Source: VAZQ01 sp050725815 (GTDB taxonomy: Bacteria; Pseudomonadota; Alphaproteobacteria; Rhizobiales; Xanthobacteraceae). From it: 5,879 nucleotides of DNA. A program made the translations under genes and the position numbers. This document shows, in pieces, positions 1 through 5,848 of this stretch (position 1 is the stretch's first letter; every line of letters begins with the position of its first letter). The notes under the pieces are model-generated. The model saw only the letters and a program-made list of their open reading frames with translations. It searched no databases and was not told the origin of the DNA. The stretch spans positions 1-5,879 of the forward strand of contig JBOHIG010000129.1 of the NCBI GenBank assembly GCA_050725815.1, given 5' to 3'.

Positions 1-131
1 TTGTCGGGCGGTGCTGCCTGCTCCGTGGCGGCGCCGCCGGCCTTGGGGGCGGCAGCCTCTTCAGCAAGCGTCGCTCCACCCAGGAAGGCGGCGATGAATG
101 CGGCAGACAAAATGGCGGTAAGGCGGGTCAT
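1..131 (-). CDS. Sec-exported Ala/Pro-rich protein, N-terminal fragment
   Basis: Only the first 43 codons are present; the gene continues past the left edge. Read on the minus strand from the ATG at 131-129, the product begins with Met-Thr-Arg, then a hydrophobic core rich in Leu, Ile, Ala and Phe (about residues 4-19), then a TLA|EE junction that fits signal peptidase I cleavage after Ala23. There is no cysteine at the cleavage site, so it is probably not a lipoprotein. The mature start is low in complexity (Ala, Pro, Gly, Glu, Lys), as in many periplasmic proteins with a flexible N-terminal linker. A purine-rich ribosome binding site lies just upstream. The function cannot be told from this fragment. 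It points the same way as the HerA-like gene but is separated from it by 173 bases, so it may have its own promoter. Confidence 0.75.
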   Translation of the reverse strand, partial: MTRLTAILSAAFIAAFLGGATLAEEAAAPKAGGAATEQAAPPD

Positions 132-137
132 GGCTGG

Positions 138-144
138 CTCTCCC
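138..144 (-). promoter_or_regulatory. Ribosome binding site of the exported-protein gene
   Basis: On the minus strand the seven bases read GGGAGAG, ending six bases before the ATG at 131. This is a good Shine-Dalgarno match at a normal distance. It supports that ATG as the true start and the minus strand as the coding strand here. Confidence 0.6.
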
Positions 145-191
145 ACAAGCGTTCCACGGAAACGACGGTTCGTTGAAGCAACCGGTGCGCC

Positions 192-220
192 ACGTTAGGC
201 GCAGAGCAGGCCGCATTCAA
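192..220 (-). promoter_or_regulatory. Weak candidate sigma-70-type promoter
   Basis: On the minus strand, TTGAAT (220-215) and TAACGT (197-192) are separated by 17 bases. They match the -35 consensus at four of six positions and the -10 consensus at three of six. Transcription from here would give a leader of roughly 50 bases before the ATG at 131. The match is poor and chance occurrence is possible. It is listed because no better candidate lies in the 173-base gap upstream of the exported-protein gene. Confidence 0.2.
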
Positions 221-304
221 TCGCCAGGCGACCGAATGTTCCACATAAAGGTGACGTATCCGGCCGCCGTTGGCAGGAGGTCATGCCACCGTTCCGAGCG
301 ATGC

Positions 305-2155
305 TCAATATTGCGGCGTGCGTCCCGGATTGGCAGGCGGCGCGCTCCGCAGCGAGGCGAACGGGTCCGCCTGACTGGCCAACGGCTTCTTGAGCAGGCT
401 GAAGCGGCTGGCCTCGGGCACCGCCGGCGCAGGTGGCGGCGCCGGATCGGCCACCACGGCAGCAGGCGTGGTCTCGCGCGGCGGCTCGTCGCCGGGCCGC
501 AGGCTCAGCGTCGAACCGCGCCAGCGCTCGACTACCGAAGAGATGAAGTCGAGATTGTGCACGCCCGCGGACGGGATGCGTTCGTTGGCGAACGCTTCGC
601 TGCGGGGAATGAGATGTGGCGGCAGCGTCGCGAAGGTCAATCGCGTCGGCAGCGGCACGCCGACGCCGAACGCGAGCGCCTCGCGTGTGCCGAGCGACGG
701 CACGAAGGCGAACAGATTGGCCGCAGTGTCGGAGACGGCCGAGCGCAGCAACGCCTGGTCGCGGTCGTTCGACATGCGCATGGCGAACAGCGTGCTGCAT
801 TGGGAAATGATGGTTGGATCAAGCTCGGCCGGACGTTGCGTCACCAGGCCCAGATAGACGCCGTATTTGCGCCCTTCCTTGGCGATACGCGAGATCGCCC
901 GCCGGGTCGGACCGAAGCCGACGGTGCGGTCCGCCGAGGCATAGCGATGGGCCTCCTCGCAGACGAACAGCATCGGGCAGGCGCCGTCGCTCCAGAGGCC
1001 AAAATCGAACGCCATCCGGCACAACACCGAGACGACCGGATCGACGACCTCGGCCGGGAACCCGGCGATCTGCATCACCGTAATCGGCTTGCCACCGGCC
1101 GGCAGCCGGAACAACTGGCTGATCGCTTCCGCCATCGTGTCGCCGCCGACATTCGCGTTCTCGAACATGAATGCGTAGCGCGGATCGTTGCTGACGGTTT
1201 CGATGCGGGTGATGAGCTTGTGATAGCGCATCCGCGAGGAGCGGTTCTCAAGCTTGCCCATCCGCTCGTCGATCATCAGCAGCAGGTCTTGCAGGCGGTA
1301 GGGGACCGGCGTGTCGACGGTGTAGCCGAGGCTCTTGGGATCGAGGCGCTTGAGCGCCAGCCGCTCGGCGTTCATCCGATATTGCGTATAAGCGACCTTG
1401 GCGAGCGGGATCACCTCCGACAGAATCTCGATTTCCTCGTCGGTGCCGAGACGGCCACCAAAGAATACGTCGACGATCTCGTCGAAGTTGAACAGCCAGA
1501 ACGGCAGCCGCAGGTTCCCCGGGTTCATCACCTGGGCGCGCTCGCCGAAGCAGCGGCCGTATTCATTGTGCACGTCGAGCAGGAAGATGCGCAAATTCGG
1601 CCGCGCCTGCAGCGTCTGCTGCAGGATGACGGCGACCGCGCTTGACTTGCCAACGCCGGTCGTGCCCAGCACCGCGAAATGCTTGTTCAGCATCTCATCG
1701 ACATCGATGCAGACACCAATGGTGTTGTCCTGCTGAATCTGACCGATCTTGATCGAATTCGCGCCGGATGCGTCGAAGATCGTCCACATCTCGCCGTTTG
1801 CCAGCGCCGCAACCGGATTGCCGATCGACGGATATTCCATCACGCCGCGGCGGAAGCGCGCCGGGCTGCCGGCGATTTCGCCCATCAGGTCGACGGTGGC
1901 CGTGCCGTGGTAGCCCTGCCCCATCGCCAATGTCGAGGTCTGCACCGAGACATCGGTGATGACCCCGACGAGCAGCGCCTGGGCGGTCTGGATCTTGACG
2001 AACTTGCCGACCGTCACGCTGGCGCCAGCCAGCCCATTCCGGCTTGCATTGAGAAGCCCGATGGTGACCTGCCCGCCGTTGACGCCGTGGACGTGACCGA
2101 GCGGTTCGGCGGCGGCCGGTTGTCTCTGATTTTGCAATGTGTCGACACCCAGCAT
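305..2155 (-). CDS. HerA-like (DUF87) ATPase, FtsK/HerA superfamily
   Basis: A 616-residue cytoplasmic P-loop ATPase. Residues about 15-130 are rich in Gly, Val and Thr and resemble the beta-barrel HAS domain that precedes the motor in HerA proteins. Walker A is GTTGVGKSS at 164-172 (Lys170). Walker B is LFVCEEAHRY at 396-405, with tandem acids Glu400-Glu401. The stretch SRIAKEGRKYG at 422-432 holds candidate arginine-finger residues, and VTQRP at 438-442 fits the sensor-like Gln. Family members form hexameric rings that translocate DNA, often with a NurA nuclease or other effector; none is visible here. The last 60 or so residues form a Pro/Ala-rich, probably disordered tail. The start is placed at the ATG at 2155 because GGGGA lies five bases upstream. 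An in-frame ATG at 2257 would add 34 residues but lacks a clear ribosome binding site, and the added segment does not look conserved. Superfamily assignment is firm; the biological role is unknown. Confidence 0.9.
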   Translation of the reverse strand: MLGVDTLQNQRQPAAAEPLGHVHGVNGGQVTIGLLNASRNGLAGASVTVGKFVKIQTAQALLVGVITDVSVQTSTLAMGQGYHGTATVDLMGEIAGSPARFRRGVMEYPSIGNPVAALANGEMWTIFDASGANSIKIGQIQQDNTIGVCIDVDEMLNKHFAVLGTTGVGKSSAVAVILQQTLQARPNLRIFLLDVHNEYGRCFGERAQVMNPGNLRLPFWLFNFDEIVDVFFGGRLGTDEEIEILSEVIPLAKVAYTQYRMNAERLALKRLDPKSLGYTVDTPVPYRLQDLLLMIDERMGKLENRSSRMRYHKLITRIETVSNDPRYAFMFENANVGGDTMAEAISQLFRLPAGGKPITVMQIAGFPAEVVDPVVSVLCRMAFDFGLWSDGACPMLFVCEEAHRYASADRTVGFGPTRRAISRIAKEGRKYGVYLGLVTQRPAELDPTIISQCSTLFAMRMSNDRDQALLRSAVSDTAANLFAFVPSLGTREALAFGVGVPLPTRLTFATLPPHLIPRSEAFANERIPSAGVHNLDFISSVVERWRGSTLSLRPGDEPPRETTPAAVVADPAPPPAPAVPEASRFSLLKKPLASQADPFASLRSAPPANPGRTPQY

Positions 2156-2160
2156 TTGTG

Positions 2161-2165
2161 TCCCC
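2161..2165 (-). promoter_or_regulatory. Ribosome binding site choosing the HerA-like start
   Basis: On the minus strand these bases read GGGGA, followed by five bases and the ATG at 2155. The alternative in-frame ATG at 2257 is preceded by GCGGCTCTGGCA, which has no good Shine-Dalgarno match. This favours the shorter, 616-residue protein. Confidence 0.45.
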
Positions 2166-2212
2166 GTGACGGCGCTTCTTGCAGACGAGCGGAGCGGCCA
2201 ACCATAACGGCG

Positions 2213-2231
2213 AACCGATGTGAAATCGGTT
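2213..2231. promoter_or_regulatory. Perfect 7-bp inverted repeat, possible operator
   Basis: The arms AACCGAT (2213-2219) and ATCGGTT (2225-2231) are exact inverse complements around a five-base centre, GTGAA. The 19-bp size and symmetry suit a dimeric helix-turn-helix regulator. The centre lies 67 bases upstream of the preferred HerA-like start, where a promoter is expected. If translation instead began at 2257, this element would be inside the coding region. No regulator can be named, and the two arms may be a chance occurrence. Confidence 0.3.
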
Positions 2232-2494
2232 AAGCGGCCACGCTCGATTTTCGTCATTGCCAGAGCCGCGATCCGGGCATTCAGGGGCCTTCGATTTCAC
2301 GGTTGACGCCGGGTAACGGGCGCCGGCTCTCGCCCCCGTAGGCGCCCTCCGGAGGGGCCGGCCGCAGGTTCCTGGGTTGAACCGGAGCCCCTCTACAACG
2401 TTGATTCCATGCAGTTCTTCAACGGTTGTCCTTCCTTGGACGACATGAGACGATTGTGGCCCCGTGAGCCATCCGCAGACCTTTTGACCCCGCC
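2232..2494. other. Divergent intergenic region without a recognised gene
   Basis: Together with 2156-2231 this separates the HerA-like gene from the peptidase gene, so it should carry promoters in both directions. No good -35/-10 pair was found: TTGACG at 2303-2308 has no matching -10 at 17 bases. Besides the palindrome cluster it holds CAACGTTG (2396-2403) and CAACGGTTG (2420-2428), two similar symmetric motifs starting 24 bases apart. No tRNA or known riboswitch was recognised. Confidence 0.5.
2318..2394. repeat. Cluster of overlapping GC-rich palindromes in the divergent intergenic region
   Basis: Three symmetric elements are packed into 77 bases. GGGCGCC (2318-2324) pairs with GGCGCCC (2341-2347). 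CCCTCCGGAGGG (2345-2356) is a perfect 12-bp palindrome. GGAGGGGC (2351-2358) can pair with GCCCCTCT (2387-2394), eight pairs including one G-T, enclosing a second stem of GGTTC (2367-2371) and GAACC (2379-2383) with a seven-base loop. The elements share bases, so they are mutually exclusive folds. No T-run follows on either strand, so this is not a classical intrinsic terminator. It may be a structured leader of the peptidase gene, an undescribed small RNA, or an intergenic repeat. Confidence 0.4.
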
Positions 2495-3544
2495 ATGCCC
2501 CGCCGGAAATCGCGCAAGTCCCGCCGCCGGTTTTCCTGGGCTTCCCTGCCCGACGAGGAACTCCTGAAGCTTCGCCTCAAGGACCTCAACGTCCGGGTCG
2601 AGGGGACATGGCTCGCGCGCTGCCTGCGCCAGCTCCATGAGGAGCTCGAGGAACGCGGGCTCCGGGTCAAGCCGCACGCTTGGATCTCGAGCGAGTGGTT
2701 CTCGACCGACGAGACACCTGGGATTGCAATTCCGTTCTACCTCGCGCATCCCCGCCTGATGCGGCTCGAGCGCAAGATGATCATCGACGTCGAAGGCAGC
2801 ACCGTTCCCGAATGCACGCGCATCCTGCGCCACGAGGCCGGGCACGTGGTGCAACATGCCTATCAATTGCAGCGCCGCCGCCGCTGGCAGAAATTGTTCG
2901 GCGCCTCCTCGACCCGCTATCCGCGCTATTACCGGCCGAACCCGGCGAGCCGGAACTACGTCCAGCATCTGCGGCTGTGGTACGCGCAGAGCCATCCGGA
3001 CGAGGATTTCGCCGAGACCTTCGCGGTCTGGCTGACGCCGCGCTCGGGCTGGCGCAAGCGCTACGAAGGATGGCCCGCGCTCAAGAAGCTCCTGTACGTT
3101 GACGAGCTGATGACGGAGATAGCGGGACAACGGCCGAAGCTTACCCGCCGGGTCAAGGTCGAGCCGCTGACCAAGCTGACCCAGACGCTGGAGCAGCATT
3201 ACCAGCGGAAGCAGGAGCTCTACTCCATCGGACCGCCGACGATCTACGACCGCGAGCTCACGCGCATCTTCTCCGACGACCCGCGTCATCGCCGTTCGCA
3301 GGCCGCTTCCACTTTCCTGCGTCGCAATCGCGCCAAGATCCGCGCGATGGTTTCCCAGTGGACGGGCGAATATGAGCTCACCCTCAACGCGGTATTCGAT
3401 GATATGATAGCGCGCTGCCGGGAATTGAAGCTGCGCGCTGTCGGCACCGAGCGGCAATTGAAAATGGACTTCACCGTGCTGTTGACGGCAAAGACGGTGC
3501 ATTCGCTCTACAGTCCGTCGCGACGCCAGTGGCTCGCGCTATGA
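2495..3544 (+). CDS. Putative zinc metallopeptidase (HEAGH zincin), first gene of a two-gene operon
   Basis: A 349-residue protein with a very basic N-terminus (about residues 2-12) and no signal peptide or membrane segment, so probably cytoplasmic. The zinc and catalytic motif HEAGH lies at 113-117 within LRHEAGHVVQHAY: His113 and His117 would bind zinc and Glu114 act as base. About 50 residues later, SHPDEDFAETFAVWL (166-180) carries acidic residues (Asp171, Glu174) suited to the third ligand. This arrangement, including the FG...Y...Y spacer and the SHPxEDxAExxA block, recalls the putative zinc-binding metallopeptidase family Peptidase_Mx, though without its N-terminal zinc ribbon; that comparison is from memory. 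The C-terminal half (about 210-349) is charged, probably helical and unassigned. No in-frame ATG, GTG or TTG lies between the upstream TGA at 2465 and the chosen ATG, yet no clear ribosome binding site precedes it. Its stop overlaps the next start (ATGA), implying coupled expression. The substrate is unknown. Confidence 0.85.
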   Translation: MPRRKSRKSRRRFSWASLPDEELLKLRLKDLNVRVEGTWLARCLRQLHEELEERGLRVKPHAWISSEWFSTDETPGIAIPFYLAHPRLMRLERKMIIDVEGSTVPECTRILRHEAGHVVQHAYQLQRRRRWQKLFGASSTRYPRYYRPNPASRNYVQHLRLWYAQSHPDEDFAETFAVWLTPRSGWRKRYEGWPALKKLLYVDELMTEIAGQRPKLTRRVKVEPLTKLTQTLEQHYQRKQELYSIGPPTIYDRELTRIFSDDPRHRRSQAASTFLRRNRAKIRAMVSQWTGEYELTLNAVFDDMIARCRELKLRAVGTERQLKMDFTVLLTAKTVHSLYSPSRRQWLAL

Positions 3545-4566
3545 AGCGCCTGCGTGTTCTGGTGCTCATGCATCCGGACCTCGTGCCACCCGACTCTCTC
3601 AAGGGGCACAGCGAGCAGGAGATCAATGCCTGGAAGACCGAATACGACGTGGTGTCGGTGCTGCGCGCCAGCGGGCACGAGGTCCACCCCCTCGGCGTGC
3701 AGGACGAGCTCAGACCGATCCGCGACGAGATCGAGAGCTGGAAGCCCGACGTCGTCTTCAATCTGCTCGAGCAGTTCCACGGCGAGGCGGTCTACGACCA
3801 GAACGTCGCCAGCTACCTCGAACTCATGCGCATGCCCTATACCGGCTGCAATCCGCGCGGGTTGATGCTCGCGCGCGGCAAGGACCTATCGAAGAAGCTC
3901 GTGCACTATCACCGTATCCCGGTGCCCGCCTTCGCGGTCTTTCCGATGCGGCGCAAGATCAAGCGGCCGCCGCGGCTCAAGCTGCCGCTTATCGTCAAGA
4001 GCCTGAGCGAAGATGCCTCGATGGGGATCGCGCAAGCCTCGGTGGTCGACAGCGACGAGAAATTCGTCGAGCGCGTGACCTTTGTCCACGAGCGGATCGG
4101 CACACCGGCATTGGCCGAGGAATATATCGAGGGACGCGAGGTCTATGTCGGCGTGCTCGGCAACGAGCGGCTGCGGGTGCTGCCGGTCTGGGAGCTCGAA
4201 TTCACCAACTGGCCGCAAGGCTCCTGGCGTATCGCCACCGAGCGCGCCAAGCACAATGTCGAATACCAGGAGCGCCGCGGCATCCTTCACGGCCCGGCCA
4301 AGGACCTCACGCCGGAATTGAGCGCGCTGATCCGGCGGATGGCCAAGCGCATCTACCGGACGCTCGAGCTCGACGGCTATGCGCGCATCGACTTCCGGCT
4401 GTCCAGCGACGGTGTGCCCTATTACATCGAGGCCAACCCCAACCCCGAAATCGCCAAGAGCGAAGAATTCGCCAACGCCGCCGTGCATGACGGGATCAAG
4501 TATCCCGACCTGCTCAACCGCGTGCTGGCGCTCGGGATCAGCCGCGCGAAGCTCGCCGATCTATAG
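3541..4566 (+). CDS. ATP-grasp ligase, D-alanine-D-alanine-ligase-like, non-canonical
   Basis: A 341-residue cytoplasmic enzyme of the Ddl-type ATP-grasp fold, expected to join an amino group to an ATP-activated carboxylate. Visible Ddl-like blocks are NLLEQFHGEAVYDQN (74-88), MPYTGCNPRGLMLARGKD (98-115), the ATP loop IVKSLSEDASMGI (151-163), the hinge acids EEYIEGREV (193-201), and the metal-binding segment DGYARIDF...YYIEANPNPE (278-303) with Asp284, Glu297, Asn299 and Asn301. The N-terminus (MKRLRVLVLMHPD) lacks the GGxSxExxVS-type loop that holds the first D-alanine in true Ddl, so another acceptor is likely. The ATG at 3541 overlaps the peptidase stop as ATGA; a GTG four codons upstream (3529) is possible, but the overlap favours the ATG. 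The 3' end overlaps the convergent transporter gene by 29 bases. Annotation as ddl would probably be wrong. Confidence 0.88.
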   Translation: MKRLRVLVLMHPDLVPPDSLKGHSEQEINAWKTEYDVVSVLRASGHEVHPLGVQDELRPIRDEIESWKPDVVFNLLEQFHGEAVYDQNVASYLELMRMPYTGCNPRGLMLARGKDLSKKLVHYHRIPVPAFAVFPMRRKIKRPPRLKLPLIVKSLSEDASMGIAQASVVDSDEKFVERVTFVHERIGTPALAEEYIEGREVYVGVLGNERLRVLPVWELEFTNWPQGSWRIATERAKHNVEYQERRGILHGPAKDLTPELSALIRRMAKRIYRTLELDGYARIDFRLSSDGVPYYIEANPNPEIAKSEEFANAAVHDGIKYPDLLNRVLALGISRAKLADL

Positions 4567-5830
4567 CGCGTTCTGCCGCCACCATCACCAGCGGCACCAA
4601 GGCAAACAGAACCGCCGCAAGCCCCGCAGCCGGCAAGCCGTACCATTCGACCAGCGGGCCGGTGATCAGCGCGGTGACCACGCTGACGCCACCGGCGATG
4701 CTGTCGTTGACGCCGATGGCGCGGCCGCGCTGCACAGTCTCGGAGTGGTCGGCGATCGAGGCGGTCGCAGCGACGTTGGCAGCCGCCCAGCCCAATCCGA
4801 CCAGGAAAGTGCCGAGCGTGACGGTCCAGTACATGCCCGTGAAGGTGACGAGCACGGCGCCGACCAGCGCGGTCGCGACGCCCGGGTACATCACCCGTTC
4901 ACGGCCGATGCGGTCGGCGAGCGCGCCGAGCGGAATCGTGAAGGCGAACATGCCCACCGTGTGGAACATGTGCGAGAACGCGATCGCCGCGAGCGAATGG
5001 CCGTGGTGGTGCAGCACCAGCGAGGTCAGCACCATTACGATCGACATGTTGGCCTGGGCGGCCGCGTTGGAGACGATCGCGAGCCGCAACGGTACGTGCC
5101 GCAGCAGTCCCATGACGCTGAAGGAGGCGGCTGCCGCCGCTTCGGCCGACGGCGACGGCGGTGGTGGGACGCCCGGATAGTATTGCGCGAGGTTGATGCC
5201 GATCTCCTTGGGATCGGGTCGAATGAACGCGACCAGGATCATGCCAGGGACGATCAACACCGGCAGCATCAGCCATGGCAGTGCAAGCGGATCGCGGCCG
5301 AGGCCAGGTGCGATCGCCTCCGCAGCGGTCACCAGGAGCGGACTGATGCCGAGCCCGGCGATCGATCCGAGCGCCAGAAAGCCCAGCGCCCGGCCGCGCA
5401 ACTGCATCGGAAACATGTCGGTGACCGCGACGCGAAGCTGGTGGGCCGCCGCCATCCCCATGCCGAAGATCAGCAGGCCTATGGTCAACACCACGATGCT
5501 GCGCAGCGTCATCGATAGCGCAACCACGATCGTGCCGGCGAGCGCGATCGCGAGCCCGAGCTGGATGCCGGGCTTGCGGCCATAGGCGTCTGTCACCTTG
5601 CCGACCGGATAGGACACCAGAAAGCGGCTTAGGCCGAACAGGCCGACCGAGAGCCCCGCGAGTCCCGCCGAGCCCGTGAGCGCGACCACCATCAGCGGCC
5701 CGATCCCATAGGCGAGCGGCATGCCGGCGCCCGAGAACGACTGCGACAACGCCACCAGCACGGTGTTGCGCTTGATCAGAGGCGGGACGCGGAGCGGAAC
5801 GGGGGCTGGAGCTGGGGCCGGCTGAAGCAT
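4538..5830 (-). CDS. Major facilitator superfamily transporter, 12 helices
   Basis: A 430-residue inner-membrane secondary transporter. After a Pro/Ala-rich cytoplasmic N-terminus (1-20) there are about twelve hydrophobic segments, estimated at 22-50, 53-75, 88-107, 112-130, 145-170, 186-203, 247-272, 281-303, 315-332, 336-360, 370-392 and 398-418. A central loop at 204-240 is rich in Pro and Ala. MFS motif A appears as GKVTDAYGRKPG (77-88) between helices 2 and 3, and its repeat as GALADRIGR (302-310) between helices 8 and 9. A histidine cluster, LHHHGH (273-278), with more His at 287 and 290, sits between helices 7 and 8. The substrate cannot be predicted; drug or metabolite efflux is typical of such proteins. 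The start at 5830 has AAGG and AGG motifs upstream. It converges on the ATP-grasp gene and overlaps its last nine codons, leaving no room for a terminator between them. Confidence 0.9.
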   Translation of the reverse strand: MLQPAPAPAPVPLRVPPLIKRNTVLVALSQSFSGAGMPLAYGIGPLMVVALTGSAGLAGLSVGLFGLSRFLVSYPVGKVTDAYGRKPGIQLGLAIALAGTIVVALSMTLRSIVVLTIGLLIFGMGMAAAHQLRVAVTDMFPMQLRGRALGFLALGSIAGLGISPLLVTAAEAIAPGLGRDPLALPWLMLPVLIVPGMILVAFIRPDPKEIGINLAQYYPGVPPPPSPSAEAAAAASFSVMGLLRHVPLRLAIVSNAAAQANMSIVMVLTSLVLHHHGHSLAAIAFSHMFHTVGMFAFTIPLGALADRIGRERVMYPGVATALVGAVLVTFTGMYWTVTLGTFLVGLGWAAANVAATASIADHSETVQRGRAIGVNDSIAGGVSVVTALITGPLVEWYGLPAAGLAAVLFALVPLVMVAAERAIDRRASRG

Positions 5831-5833
5831 GCG

Positions 5834-5841
5834 CCTGCCTT
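5834..5841 (-). promoter_or_regulatory. Ribosome binding site of the MFS transporter gene
   Basis: On the minus strand the bases read AAGGCAGG, with three bases between the last G and the ATG at 5830. The AAGG part is seven bases from the ATG and is the better placed core. This supports the 5830 start and puts the palindromic repeat directly upstream of the binding site. Confidence 0.4.
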
Positions 5842-5848
5842 AGCATCG

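Noticed and set aside
166..184. Weak dyad CGGTT...AACCG in the leader of the exported-protein gene
   Set aside because: Arms of only five bases around a nine-base loop are expected by chance in this composition.
195..284. Small 29-codon frame with three cysteines on the minus strand, in the leader of the exported-protein gene
   Set aside because: No ribosome binding site precedes its ATG, and the same frame is open well upstream inside the HerA-like gene, so it looks like the end of a shadow frame.
173..1645. Open frame of 490 codons on the plus strand
   Set aside because: It lies opposite the HerA-like ATPase, whose motifs are complete. Its product is Arg/His/Gln-rich with no recognisable domain, as expected for the antisense of a GC-rich gene.
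2204..2257. N-terminal extension of the HerA-like protein from the ATG at 2257
   Set aside because: It lacks a good ribosome binding site, and its codons overlap the 19-bp dyad. The ATG at 2155 with GGGGA upstream is preferred.
2351..2394. Possible tRNA or tmRNA fragment suggested by GGTTC/GAACC with a seven-base loop
   Set aside because: The loop is CTGGGTT, not a TTCRANY-type T-loop, and no acceptor, D or anticodon arm could be fitted.
2409..2567. 52-codon plus-strand frame starting MQFFNGCPSLDDMRR just before the peptidase gene
   Set aside because: It has no Shine-Dalgarno sequence and its second half is Pro/Gly-rich out-of-frame reading of the peptidase start. The first 27 residues look protein-like, so it was a close call.
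2393..3502. Open frame of 369 codons on the minus strand
   Set aside because: It is antisense to the metallopeptidase, which carries HEAGH and overlaps the ligase start. The antisense product shows no motif.
3886..4488. Open frame of 200 codons on the minus strand
   Set aside because: It is fully contained opposite the ATP-grasp gene, whose conserved motifs span the same bases.
4379..5518. Open frame of 379 codons on the plus strand
   Set aside because: It begins inside the ATP-grasp gene in another frame and runs opposite the MFS gene. The product is Arg/His/Gln/Asp-rich and low in complexity.
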